64,000 bases of DNA from a virus: the IMG/VR virus record IMGVR_UViG_3300013132_000025, positions 62,001 to 126,000 of that record, one strand, 5' to 3'. Below, piece by piece: positions 24,477-31,008 of the stretch. The notes beneath the pieces were generated by a model, which saw nothing but the letters and a program-made list of their open reading frames with translations, ran no database searches and was not told the DNA's origin. The translations under genes were made by a program, and so were the position numbers. The stretch's first letter is position 1; the number at the start of each line of letters is the position of its first letter.

Positions 24477-24737
24477 CTAGGCCTCCCGGATAAACGTAGA
24501 GAGCGTGTCAATCAGAGCCTCGCGCTCCTCGGCGGTGTCGGGAAGGGGAATCACAATCGTTCCCACGTTCGTCTTGGGGCCACCAACGACGTTGGACTCC
24601 ACGATGATGTTTAGACGACCACCGACGATGGGGAAAACCCCAACCTCGTAGATACGAACGAAGTCGGTGGTGCCGTGGTCGCGCTCAACCTTATAGGTGT
24701 AAGGCTTGGTCTGCTCCTCTGCTGCCTTGCCAATCAT
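24477..24737 (-). CDS. Hypothetical protein, 86 aa
   Basis: Strand-rich centre (GVFPIVGGRLNIIVESNVVG) and a C-terminal acidic helix (DTAEEREALIDTLSTFIREA). Overlaps the upstream gene by 4 nt (ATGA). Unknown. Confidence 0.65.
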   Translation of the reverse strand: MIGKAAEEQTKPYTYKVERDHGTTDFVRIYEVGVFPIVGGRLNIIVESNVVGGPKTNVGTIVIPLPDTAEEREALIDTLSTFIREA

Positions 24738-25168
24738 CTTGCCTCCTTGTATGTCTCGTTGTAAAAGTCCACCATAATCCCGCGATACTTCCGCTCAATG
24801 ATGGTGCTTGCAACATCATACACCACCTCAACGAAAGAATCGCTAAGGGCGTTTGTACGGTCAAACCAGAACGGAAGGTACTCGTCCATCAGAACGTCCA
24901 ACAGTTGCGTCGGGAGAGGAAAGAACAGGTCGTAGTAAGGGCGCTGACCGTCCCAATACTCCCAAGCCGTCTTAGCGAACACACGACCGACATACTCAGG
25001 GTCATTTCCATTTCCGTAGATGGCAACCCCATGAATGCTCTGGTCAAACGGGTCCACATAAGGCGAAAAGTTTATACCAGCATCGCATTCCACGGTCTCC
25101 TGTAAGGTCTCGCGGAAGTCCTGCTCTACGAACCTCTCGGTCTTGATACGCTGCTCGGCATCACACAT
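24734..25168 (-). CDS. Hypothetical protein, 144 aa
   Basis: The protein MCDAEQRIKTERFVEQDFRE... shows an alpha/beta pattern with FFPLPTQLLDVLMDEYLPFW. ATG 25168 overlaps the preceding stop as TAATG, which decides the start over an in-frame GTG three codons upstream. No recognised domain. Confidence 0.65.
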   Translation of the reverse strand: MCDAEQRIKTERFVEQDFRETLQETVECDAGINFSPYVDPFDQSIHGVAIYGNGNDPEYVGRVFAKTAWEYWDGQRPYYDLFFPLPTQLLDVLMDEYLPFWFDRTNALSDSFVEVVYDVASTIIERKYRGIMVDFYNETYKEAR

Positions 25169-25332
25169 TAGTCCCACCCATTTACACGGGCCGACTGCTT
25201 GGCCTGACGGCGCTCGGTGCGACGGCTCTTGTTGCCATGAACCTGAGAGCGAGGAACAGCAATCCCTGTGTGACCAGAGATGCCAAGTTCCTGCCTCATG
25301 GCTCGGCGTTGCTTGTTGGTAAGGTTTCTCAT
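25168..25332 (-). CDS. Small basic protein, 54 aa
   Basis: Strongly basic (MRNLTNKQRRAMRQELGISG ... HGNKSRRTERRQAKQSARVN), likely nucleic-acid binding. A similar basic micro-protein lies at 29509-29628. It is directly behind a composite promoter and starts with a GGGAGATAAG leader. Confidence 0.62.
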   Translation of the reverse strand: MRNLTNKQRRAMRQELGISGHTGIAVPRSQVHGNKSRRTERRQAKQSARVNGWD

Positions 25333-25359
25333 CTTATCTCCCTTGATTGATGCCTAGGC

Positions 25360-25400
25360 AGCATACATCATAAGACTGACTAGAACAAGTGCCTGTTTAT
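25360..25400 (-). promoter_or_regulatory. Composite promoter
   Basis: ATAAAC box (25395-25400), 6 bp, TTGTTC (25383-25388), 17 bp, TATGCT (25360-25365). The box overlaps the stop codon of the upstream gene. Confidence 0.75.
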
Positions 25401-25603
25401 TTGATAAACTCATTCACAAGTTCGTTGAGGTCAATCTCGTCAATCCAATAACCGTACGAGCCTAGATACTGACCAGCAGCGTCGTAAACAGATGCACTAC
25501 TGCCACCTCCATCGAACTAAACGAGTTCCAAAACCTGTTGAGGGTCGTCCTCGGAATGAACGTAAACGTGAGTAGCCTCAAACTCAGAGTAAGTAAAAGC
25601 CAT
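25397..25603 (-). pseudogene. 68-codon gene interrupted by an in-frame amber codon
   Basis: From ATG 25603 (AAAGGAGAAAGACA leader) the frame reads MAFTYSEFEATHVYVHSEDD...LELV, meets TAG at 25519-25517, then continues FDGGGSSASVYDAAGQYLGS to TAA at 25397. Both halves have protein-like content in one frame, so this is one gene with a nonsense change, most simply TAC to TAG after Val. The TAG sits in a CGTTTAG copy of the TAAAC box. Alternatives are programmed readthrough or a 28-residue product. TAG is a normal stop elsewhere in the window, so genome-wide recoding is unlikely. Confidence 0.6.
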
Positions 25604-25615
25604 TGTCTTTCTCCT

Positions 25616-26092
25616 TTATCCGTACACCACACTACCGAAAGCGGCAACCTGCACAATGCAGTCAGCCGCATCGCCGTCAATCATGCCGGGGTCGTTCTCC
25701 TGCACGGCACGACGAATGTAGCCGGTGATGGTGTTATTTGCCATATGACTGTTCTCATCCAGAAACTTCTGGATGGCCTCGGTGATGTTGGTGGCGTTGA
25801 TGGTGTAAACATTGACCTCGCCACTACCCTCATCACGCTCAACAATGTCGGTGACAGTAACCTGCTGCCAGCGTTCGAAACCATCCGGGGTCTCAGCCTT
25901 CTTAGCAACAAGGTTATTCAGTTCCGCCCAATAGTAGCAGACACCATAAGAGCCATCGAAAGCACTCACAAGAATGCAATCAACCATAGCCTCGGTGATA
26001 GGAAGTTGCGTGGTGACAACGCCAACAACCTTAGAGTTGTCGTACATCTCAGCCTCGGCTTCCAGCATCTCCCTCACATATGGGTCAGACAT
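25616..26092 (-). CDS. Hypothetical protein, 158 aa
   Basis: Starts MSDPYVREMLEAEAEMYDNS and shows a strand-helix pattern with SEMVDCILVSAFDGSYGVCY-like centre and a C-terminal GDAADCIVQVAAFGSVVYG that repeats the same D-CI-V-AFGS theme. GGAGAAACACA decides the start over the frame to 26143. Has its own composite promoter. Function unknown. Confidence 0.66.
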   Translation of the reverse strand: MSDPYVREMLEAEAEMYDNSKVVGVVTTQLPITEAMVDCILVSAFDGSYGVCYYWAELNNLVAKKAETPDGFERWQQVTVTDIVERDEGSGEVNVYTINATNITEAIQKFLDENSHMANNTITGYIRRAVQENDPGMIDGDAADCIVQVAAFGSVVYG

Positions 26093-26124
26093 TGTGTTTC
26101 TCCTTTCGTAGTTCATCTGAATAG

Positions 26125-26165
26125 ATGATATCAAACAGACCAACTCAGCACAAGAAAGTGTTTAT
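26125..26165 (-). promoter_or_regulatory. Composite promoter
   Basis: ATAAAC box (26160-26165), 6 bp, TTGTGC (26148-26153), 17 bp, TATCAT (26125-26130). Confidence 0.75.
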
Positions 26166-26169
26166 ACGA

Positions 26170-26448
26170 CTAGGCGCTAAACATCTGATGGTAATGCTCC
26201 TCGGGGGTGAGGATGTTTAGGCCGTAACGAAAATGACCGGGACCAAACCAGATTGGGTTACGGTACTCATCACTCATACGATGCCGCCGATAGTCATTCC
26301 AGATAGTCGCCGGGTGACTCCACAACTCGCAAACGTAATCCTCAATGTCATGGTAGTTTACACTATCCATAGAGATGATGTATTCCTCTACGAAATCCCA
26401 GAACAACTCATCAGACCTACCATCATATCCGCCAGCAACGTAAGCCAC
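26170..26448 (-). CDS. Hypothetical protein, 92 aa
   Basis: GTG start after GGAGAGGAGAGATT. The protein contains SDELFWDFVEEYIISMDSVN and an aromatic, His-rich end (EEHYHQMFSA). It is 34 nt downstream of the tRNA-like element and may be co-transcribed with it. Unrecognised. Confidence 0.65.
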   Translation of the reverse strand: MAYVAGGYDGRSDELFWDFVEEYIISMDSVNYHDIEDYVCELWSHPATIWNDYRRHRMSDEYRNPIWFGPGHFRYGLNILTPEEHYHQMFSA

Positions 26449-26482
26449 AATCTCTCCTCTCCTATAAACTTGTTGATAAAAG

Positions 26483-26582
26483 CACCCCTAGCGGGAGTCG
26501 AACCCGCGATAAACCTCCGCATAAACATCACAAGCGTCCTTGTGAATGTCCCGGCGTCGTTGCCATCTAGACCATTAGGGGC
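26483..26582 (-). tRNA. tRNA-like element, 100 nt, abnormal anticodon arm
   Basis: The 7-bp acceptor stem GCCCCTA/TAGGGGT (one G-T pair) and the T arm GCGGG-TTCGACT-CCCGC are perfect, and a D-like arm GTC-TAGATGGCAAC-GAC is present. No CCA is encoded. The centre does not form a normal anticodon stem. Instead ACATTCACAAG-GACG-CTTGTGATGT folds into a roughly 10-bp hairpin. Two GTTTAT boxes lie in the 3' half. It could be a tRNA with an insertion in the anticodon loop, a degenerate tRNA, or a tRNA-like RNA with another role; no isotype is assigned. Confidence 0.5.
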
Positions 26583-26884
26583 CACATTATAGACGGTTCC
26601 ACACAGGGGCTTGATGCTCCTAAAAACAATGCCTCTGCCGTCACCGACAACCGAACCCTTAGTTAGTTTATACACAGATGGCCCCGAGCGACGGCTAGTT
26701 CTTAGATGGTGCCGAATAACACCACGCTCATCTATGTATGTTTAGACTGCTTATCATTTATGGCTCTCGCGCTCATCGTCCCACAATGGTTGATGAGATT
26801 TCCCGACCTACCAATCGGTTTCTTACGGAGATTCCTCCACCCCACTAGGTCAAAGGTGGTAGCCCTCGCCTAGTCGGTCGTGAA
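26583..26884 (-). ncRNA. Structured non-coding stretch between ribozyme and tRNA-like element
   Basis: About 300 nt without a credible gene. Several short complementary pairs are visible on the minus strand: ACTAGG/CCTAGT, GGAG-GAAT-CTCC, CCGA/TCGG and GGTG-TTATTCGG-CACC. It would be the 5' part of the RNA left after ribozyme cleavage. No known RNA family is recognised. Confidence 0.4.
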
Positions 26885-26936
26885 AGCCGTTGATGCCCGT
26901 AGGCATTTCGTCCTCTAAGGACTCATCAGAACGGCT
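26885..26936 (-). ncRNA. Type I hammerhead ribozyme
   Basis: All conserved parts are present in order: stem I strand AGCCGTT, core CTGATGA, stem II GTCC-TTAGA-GGAC, GAAA, stem III TGCC-TACG-GGCA, then T-C and stem I return strand AACGGCT. Stems I (7 bp), II (4-5 bp) and III (4 bp plus the A15.1-U16.1 pair) pair perfectly. Cleavage is expected after C at 26892 (an AUC site, within the NUH rule). The ends lie in stem I, so this is the type I permutation. It starts 5 nt after the stop of the 49-aa gene, in its 3' UTR, and upstream of the tRNA-like element. Confidence 0.9.
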
Positions 26937-26941
26937 AAAAA

Positions 26942-27091
26942 CTACAGTTCTATCGTGGAAGCACCATCAGTCTGCAACTCCATGACCCACCCCTCACGCC
27001 ACTCATTTATAGCACAAGCCTCACCAAAAGACGCATAAGGACCGAAAGCGGTATATCCATCTGAAAGATTACCAGCGAGAAAGACAAACAT
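26942..27091 (-). CDS. Small protein upstream of the hammerhead, 49 aa
   Basis: The protein MFVFLAGNLSDGYTAFGPYA ... QTDGASTIEL starts after a strong AGAGAGGAGTAAGA leader. The first strand, acidic/aromatic loop and helix (FGEACAINEWREGWVM) resemble other short ferredoxin-like accessory proteins here. Its TAG stop is followed almost immediately by the ribozyme, so its mRNA would receive a defined, terminator-free 3' end. Confidence 0.68.
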   Translation of the reverse strand: MFVFLAGNLSDGYTAFGPYASFGEACAINEWREGWVMELQTDGASTIEL

Positions 27092-27119
27092 TCTTACTCC
27101 TCTCTTTGATTACTCTACG

Positions 27120-27147
27120 AGAATACCACCTCGGCTCAGAAAGTCAA
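27120..27147 (-). promoter_or_regulatory. Promoter of the ribozyme-containing operon
   Basis: TTGACT (27142-27147), 16 bp, TATTCT (27120-27125), 29 bp before the 49-aa gene. A reversed box (AATAAAC read on plus) lies near 27152-27158. Confidence 0.7.
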
Positions 27148-27395
27148 GAGCCTGAATAAACGTAGGATATCTGAGCCTCTACCTCATCAGCATGACGCTC
27201 ATCAAGAAACCGATTGTCCGGTGCGCCCCATATGCTCTGCCCCATGATGTTAGAAGCCGCAGCCTTGGAAGCATCCAGAAGCGAAGTCACTAGAGACATA
27301 GCATCCTTTGGGTCCATACGAAGTATAAACCCGTTACGTTCGTTACCTGAATGGATAACTACTTCATCTTTGTAAACCGCAACAAACAAACTCAT
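27144..27395 (-). CDS. Hypothetical protein, 83 aa
   Basis: The protein MSLFVAVYKDEVVIHSGNER... is a strand-rich N-terminus followed by a helix with DAMSLVTSLLDASKAAASNI. The frame reaches 27425, but 27395 matches the usual promoter-to-start distance. Ribosome site weak. Unknown family. Confidence 0.6.
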   Translation of the reverse strand: MSLFVAVYKDEVVIHSGNERNGFILRMDPKDAMSLVTSLLDASKAAASNIMGQSIWGAPDNRFLDERHADEVEAQISYVYSGS

Positions 27396-27431
27396 ACCGT
27401 TGCCTCGTCTATCTGCTTGCCACACACCTAG

Positions 27432-27460
27432 ATACTACAGGCCCCCTCCCCCAATGTCAA
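27432..27460 (-). promoter_or_regulatory. Promoter, consensus -35
   Basis: TTGACA (27455-27460), 17 bp, TAGTAT (27432-27437). The spacer is GC-rich and, with the sequence upstream, can fold into a CCCCCT/AGGGGG hairpin that would end the upstream transcript. Confidence 0.65.
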
Positions 27461-27478
27461 GGGAAGGGGGCAAGGTGT

Positions 27479-27976
27479 TTAGATGGCAGCGCCCATGAAG
27501 TCCTCATTCGGCACCTCAACAACACCACCGACAATCTCCACCTCCACAAAGGCGGGGACAGGCTCGGAAAAAGAAGCGGTGGTAGCCTCGCCGGTCAGCA
27601 CCTTAGCAACCTTGTCCAGCCTGTCACGAAGGGCCTTGTTCTCAGCCTCCACAGCCTCTAGACGCTGAATAAACGAGATGCTAACAGTCTCATCATCCAT
27701 AGACTCGCTAATCTTGCCCTCAATAATCCACTCAACGCGAGTGTCGAAGTCCTCAATGTCGTCGGACTCAAAGGTGCGCCAACGCAGCGCCTCCTCAATC
27801 TGGTCTGAGATATCAAGGTTGTTGTCAAGGTATTCCTGAACACGACCGTCAATATCTGCCTCATCAACGACATTCTCAGCAACATCTCGGATAAACGACT
27901 CGTTGTTGTAAACCGCATCGGCGGCCTTCTCATCAACGAGGGTCTCAATGTCAGCGGGCCAATCCTCAAAACTCAT
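27479..27976 (-). CDS. Hypothetical acidic coiled-coil protein, 165 aa
   Basis: Starts MSFEDWPADIETLVDEKAAD and is acidic. A C-terminal heptad segment (FIQRLEAVEAENKALRDRLD) predicts a coiled coil, and a hydrophobic strand-rich tail follows (AFVEVEIVGGVVEVP). AAAGGAGATACC gives the start. Possibly a scaffold or adaptor; family unknown. Confidence 0.66.
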   Translation of the reverse strand: MSFEDWPADIETLVDEKAADAVYNNESFIRDVAENVVDEADIDGRVQEYLDNNLDISDQIEEALRWRTFESDDIEDFDTRVEWIIEGKISESMDDETVSISFIQRLEAVEAENKALRDRLDKVAKVLTGEATTASFSEPVPAFVEVEIVGGVVEVPNEDFMGAAI

Positions 27977-28040
27977 GGTATCTCCTTTAGTTGATTGCTT
28001 CCTGAGAAGCATAGCATGGGGTGTTGCAGAAAAGCAACTG

Positions 28041-28445
28041 CTAGTGTAAACGCTCAGGCTCGTCCAAAGACTCCTCTAGGGAGAGGCGAGCGGTAGTGAG
28101 AGCCGGTGGCTCGTAATCAGTCCCGTAGCCGCTTACGCTAAGAGTAGCGTTGATAAGAGCGCGAATCTCGTCCTCGTACAGATAGAAAGGAACCTGCCCC
28201 TCATCCAAAACTTCCTCCCACTCCTCACTAATGAGCGACAAAGACACTATCTGCTCAATGTTGAGCATTACCTCATACTCAGGAGCAGAACGGATAAACG
28301 TCTTTCGTGCTTTGATAGTCTGCAACGAAGTAACGTGATTGGCGAAGTCCCTCAATCTATGCGCGCCATTCTTGTCGTTGCCCCAACCACTATAAAGAGT
28401 CTGTCCATCAGTTGTGCGAATCTGAATGTAACTCGTCTTGCTCAT
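28041..28445 (-). CDS. Hypothetical protein, 134 aa
   Basis: Opens with a strand pair (MSKTSYIQIRTTDGQTLYSG) followed by a basic helical part and an acidic end. It abuts the upstream 55-aa gene with one base between ATG and stop. Unrecognised. Confidence 0.65.
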   Translation of the reverse strand: MSKTSYIQIRTTDGQTLYSGWGNDKNGAHRLRDFANHVTSLQTIKARKTFIRSAPEYEVMLNIEQIVSLSLISEEWEEVLDEGQVPFYLYEDEIRALINATLSVSGYGTDYEPPALTTARLSLEESLDEPERLH

Positions 28446-28613
28446 CTAAACCTCCACCTCAATGTTGTTAGCCGCACCACGAACATCCCATCCGTAGTAC
28501 CCCTCAATCATAGAAGCGGCCTCATCAATAATGTCATCTCGCTCTCCCGAAGGGGGCGTGATGATTGCAGTAGAAAGAACAAAGTAGTCTCCCACAAAGG
28601 TAACAGTAGTCAT
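28446..28613 (-). CDS. Hypothetical protein, 55 aa
   Basis: The protein MTTVTFVGDYFVLSTAIITP, a helix with DDIIDEAASMIEG, then WDVRGAANNIEVEV gives another strand-helix-strand micro-protein. It begins next to the stop of the 92-aa gene, sharing a GGAGGACAAGTAA leader. Confidence 0.62.
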   Translation of the reverse strand: MTTVTFVGDYFVLSTAIITPPSGERDDIIDEAASMIEGYYGWDVRGAANNIEVEV

Positions 28614-28892
28614 TTACTTGTCCTCCTCTCGGACCCAAAAAAAGTATTCCTCAATCTCCACAAGGTTGTCTGTTCCACAGTATAGGTCGTAAATCGCAAG
28701 ATTCCTTGCTTCCAGATTGTCAGCCGCCGATGCAGGGCTGTCGTCATACTCCTTGAGAAACAAATCAAGCGCAAACAAACGCGCTTGCTTCCAGATATAA
28801 TCACGAGCATCCATCTCGTTATCAAAAGAACGGACTCCCCAATCATCCTCAGAATGAGGAACTGCTCCGATATAGTTCCATCCTGCCAGCAT
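28614..28892 (-). CDS. Hypothetical protein, 92 aa
   Basis: The protein MLAGWNYIGAVPHSEDDWGV has helices rich in aromatic and acidic residues (DYIWKQARLFALDLFLKEYD). AAAGGAGGCGGA fixes the start six codons inside the open frame. A composite promoter lies upstream. Unknown family. Confidence 0.66.
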   Translation of the reverse strand: MLAGWNYIGAVPHSEDDWGVRSFDNEMDARDYIWKQARLFALDLFLKEYDDSPASAADNLEARNLAIYDLYCGTDNLVEIEEYFFWVREEDK

Positions 28893-28925
28893 TCCGCCTC
28901 CTTTGGTCAATCAACTTACACGAAC

Positions 28926-28966
28926 AGACTATCAGACTGCCTTGGACAGCACAAGTCCCTGTTTAG
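28926..28966 (-). promoter_or_regulatory. Composite promoter
   Basis: CTAAAC box (28961-28966), 6 bp, TTGTGC (28949-28954), 17 bp, TAGTCT (28926-28931). Confidence 0.75.
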
Positions 28967-29310
28967 TCGTCGTAGTCGCAGGGAAAAGACTCCTTCTCCA
29001 AGTGATAAAGGTAGTCTCCACGGTCTGCTAGGTAGTCGTCATAGTCAGCCTCAGCCATCTCACAACAGGTATCAAAAGTGAGTTCCATAGGAGTCCAGAA
29101 GTCTCCATCCTCCTTCTCCCCATGCACCTCGGTAATCATGCGGTATTCCTCCATGACCTCTTGCTCGGTGCCGATGAAGTATGGGATTTCATAGTCCTTG
29201 ACTATCTTGCCTGTCTCCGGGTCTGTCTCGTACAAACCCCACAGGCCCTTATCCGAGATTTCCTCGGCCTGCTTCTGGAAAGCGTACTCAGGCGGGTCAT
29301 ACCATGACAT
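28963..29310 (-). CDS. Hypothetical acidic protein, 115 aa
   Basis: The protein MSWYDPPEYAFQKQAEEISD ... HLEKESFPCDYDD is acidic and tyrosine-rich. The start overlaps the TAA of the zinc-ribbon gene (TAATG), which decides 29310 over the longer frame. No family recognised. Confidence 0.66.
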   Translation of the reverse strand: MSWYDPPEYAFQKQAEEISDKGLWGLYETDPETGKIVKDYEIPYFIGTEQEVMEEYRMITEVHGEKEDGDFWTPMELTFDTCCEMAEADYDDYLADRGDYLYHLEKESFPCDYDD

Positions 29311-29483
29311 TACAGATTCTCCCTTGGAACGGGTACACACTTGGGGCAAAATGGAAGCCCCCCGGCCCAAGTTATTGCCTTGGTTGCTGGGTTGATAAAC
29401 ACCACATTATCCTCATTTACGATGTGACCACACATACACTTGATTGTGTCAGTTGCGGTATCTTTACTTATATTATCCATCAT
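29310..29483 (-). CDS. Small zinc-ribbon protein, 57 aa
   Basis: Two cysteine pairs (CMCGHIVNEDN and FCPKCVPV) about 30 residues apart indicate a zinc ribbon. Two ATGs in a row open the frame after AGGAGAGGAGAGTTAG. Coupled to the next gene by TAATG. Confidence 0.64.
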   Translation of the reverse strand: MMDNISKDTATDTIKCMCGHIVNEDNVVFINPATKAITWAGGLPFCPKCVPVPRENL

Positions 29484-29508
29484 CTAACTCTCCTCTCCTT
29501 ACCTTATC

Positions 29509-29628
29509 TTACCGGGCGTGCCAAAAGTTAGGCTTAGGCACGTTGGTCTTGTGAGGCTTGCTTACCCCCATCTTGGTAGCGCGAACCTTGCGGCGCCTGT
29601 TAGTAACCGAACGACGAACTTTCTTCAT
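29509..29628 (-). CDS. Small highly basic protein, 39 aa
   Basis: The protein MKKVRRSVTNRRRKVRATKM ... FWHAR has about a third basic residues and almost no acidic ones; probably binds nucleic acid. AAAGGAGACAAC leader and a near-consensus promoter upstream support it despite its size. Confidence 0.6.
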   Translation of the reverse strand: MKKVRRSVTNRRRKVRATKMGVSKPHKTNVPKPNFWHAR

Positions 29629-29668
29629 GTTGTCTCCTTTGATTGGTGTCTATCTTACTTACCGTGTA

Positions 29669-29697
29669 ACTCTACCACCTAACTCACATCAAGTCAA
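29669..29697 (-). promoter_or_regulatory. Promoter without TAAAC box
   Basis: TTGACT (29692-29697), 17 bp, TAGAGT (29669-29674). No TAAAC box at the usual distance, unlike most promoters in this block. Confidence 0.65.
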
Positions 29698-29871
29698 ATC
29701 ATCGTCGTCATATTCATCTATAACTATAAACTCTCGGACAAACATAAGCAATATCCCTGAAACAATAGCCCACAAACCCGCGTTCCAATCTCCCGAGAAA
29801 AAGTAATAGGCCCCGAAAAAGAAACACACAAGACCAACAAACAGGGATAGGATTCTAACTAACTCAGTCAC
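29689..29871 (-). CDS. Two-TM membrane protein, 60 aa
   Basis: Two hydrophobic helices (VRILSLFVGLVCFFFGAYYF and WAIVSGILLMFVREFIVI) with a hairpin between them and a very acidic tail (DEYDDDDLT). Starts inside the end of the upstream gene. Unknown function. Confidence 0.65.
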   Translation of the reverse strand: MTELVRILSLFVGLVCFFFGAYYFFSGDWNAGLWAIVSGILLMFVREFIVIDEYDDDDLT

Positions 29872-30163
29872 TCTTGACTATCTCTTTCCATACAAGATAT
29901 GCTGCTTTGCTTGCGTTGTCCAGACGAGACCACCTTTCCCTATAGAACCTTACCTTTGTCTGAATAGCATGGTAAGACTCCATTTGTACCTCTACCCGGA
30001 GAACATCTTTACTACCGGGGAAGTCAGGAACCTTGGGCTTTCGGATGATGCTTGCAACATCCTTTGCCACAAGGTATTCCCGGTGAGCCTCATTGGAACG
30101 ACGAGAGATTACCTTCCACGCCCTATAGAACAGTTCTGCATTCTTTGGGCTAGGCTCGGACAT
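29864..30163 (-). CDS. Hypothetical helical protein, 99 aa
   Basis: The protein MSEPSPKNAELFYRAWKVIS is helical and basic, with a Trp/Arg-rich C-terminal part (FYRERWSRLDNASKAAYLVW). Start 30163 is chosen over 30190 because it matches the overlap with the previous gene. No family recognised. Confidence 0.6.
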   Translation of the reverse strand: MSEPSPKNAELFYRAWKVISRRSNEAHREYLVAKDVASIIRKPKVPDFPGSKDVLRVEVQMESYHAIQTKVRFYRERWSRLDNASKAAYLVWKEIVKSD

Positions 30164-30929
30164 AACGAGTACCTCGGCGCTCTCCCTCAATGTTTACACG
30201 CTCATCATTCTGTAGGACGTAACGAACACTCGTCCACTCGGTAGTTGAGAGGCCGAAATGCAAGATGAGTTCGGCCTTAGAAGTCGGCCCATTGTCCTCA
30301 ATAAACTGCACAATGACATTCATCACTTCTGTATCAACAGTCGGCGTCTTGTCCTCAATAACCACTTCATAAGTTCGGCCCGGAACTGTGTAGTTGGTCC
30401 CACGCTTAGTCCCGTTCTTTACTACCTTACCAGACTCAACAGCGGCATTGATTACATCTGAATAAATAGACGCGGGGATAAGGTCTCCAATAGCCTTCTT
30501 GGTTACAGGCTGGTCTGCCTCCTCAACAAAGCGAATAAACTCGTCACGCACCTCGGAGATACGCTCGGCCTTCTCATCGCTCTGCCTACGACCGGGCTTG
30601 TAACGAAGCACACGGCCATACTCATCAACAGGTGCCCCGCGTGCAATCGCGGCTTGGTCTGCACGCTCCTGACACTTAGAAATCCACCCCTCCAAATAAT
30701 CCTCACGGTGCTGCACAGCCTCGTCCTTGGGGAGAGAACGAAGCAACTCCATACGATTGTCGTGAACCTCGTTTAGTTCACCGAAGGGTAGAGTAATCCT
30801 GTCGTTGTCGGATGTAAGAATAGTTGCTTCCTTATCCTGCGCTGCAAGAACAAGAGCGTATCTAAATCCACCCTCGCTGCTCCAAAAACTGATTGTATCG
30901 CCACGAACCGGCGCTTCTTTAGTCTGCAT
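30150..30929 (-). CDS. Putative DNA-binding protein with two winged-helix-like units
   Basis: The 259-residue protein has an N-terminal strand-rich domain, an Arg-rich linker, and two similar C-terminal units: FVEEADQPVTKKAIGDLIPA...GTNYTVPG and FIEDNGPTSKAELILHFGLS...RGTRYVRA. Each ends in a G-T-x-Y turn as in a winged helix. The AAAGGAGGGAGATGAT leader before ATG 30929 is the best ribosome site; the frame continues 22 basic codons further. Likely a regulator; target unknown. Confidence 0.6.
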   Translation of the reverse strand: MQTKEAPVRGDTISFWSSEGGFRYALVLAAQDKEATILTSDNDRITLPFGELNEVHDNRMELLRSLPKDEAVQHREDYLEGWISKCQERADQAAIARGAPVDEYGRVLRYKPGRRQSDEKAERISEVRDEFIRFVEEADQPVTKKAIGDLIPASIYSDVINAAVESGKVVKNGTKRGTNYTVPGRTYEVVIEDKTPTVDTEVMNVIVQFIEDNGPTSKAELILHFGLSTTEWTSVRYVLQNDERVNIEGERRGTRYVRA

Positions 30930-31008
30930 ATCATCTCCCTCCTTTGGCTGAATATTACGCTTGCTCAGTTTGCTGCTTGCTCGCTTCTTACCCATATAAG
31001 TTACCTAC

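Noticed and set aside
25397-25603. Amber codon reassignment across the genome
   Set aside because: TAG ends many other genes (for example 12187, 13704, 26942, 28446), so it functions as a stop.
26761-26820. Second hammerhead on the plus strand (TTGATGAGATTT)
   Set aside because: The core begins TTGATGAG rather than CTGATGA and there is no matching GAAA and cleavage strand.
26483-26900. tmRNA candidate
   Set aside because: The acceptor partner of the T-arm end lies only 100 nt upstream and no tag peptide reading frame with a YALAA-like end was found.
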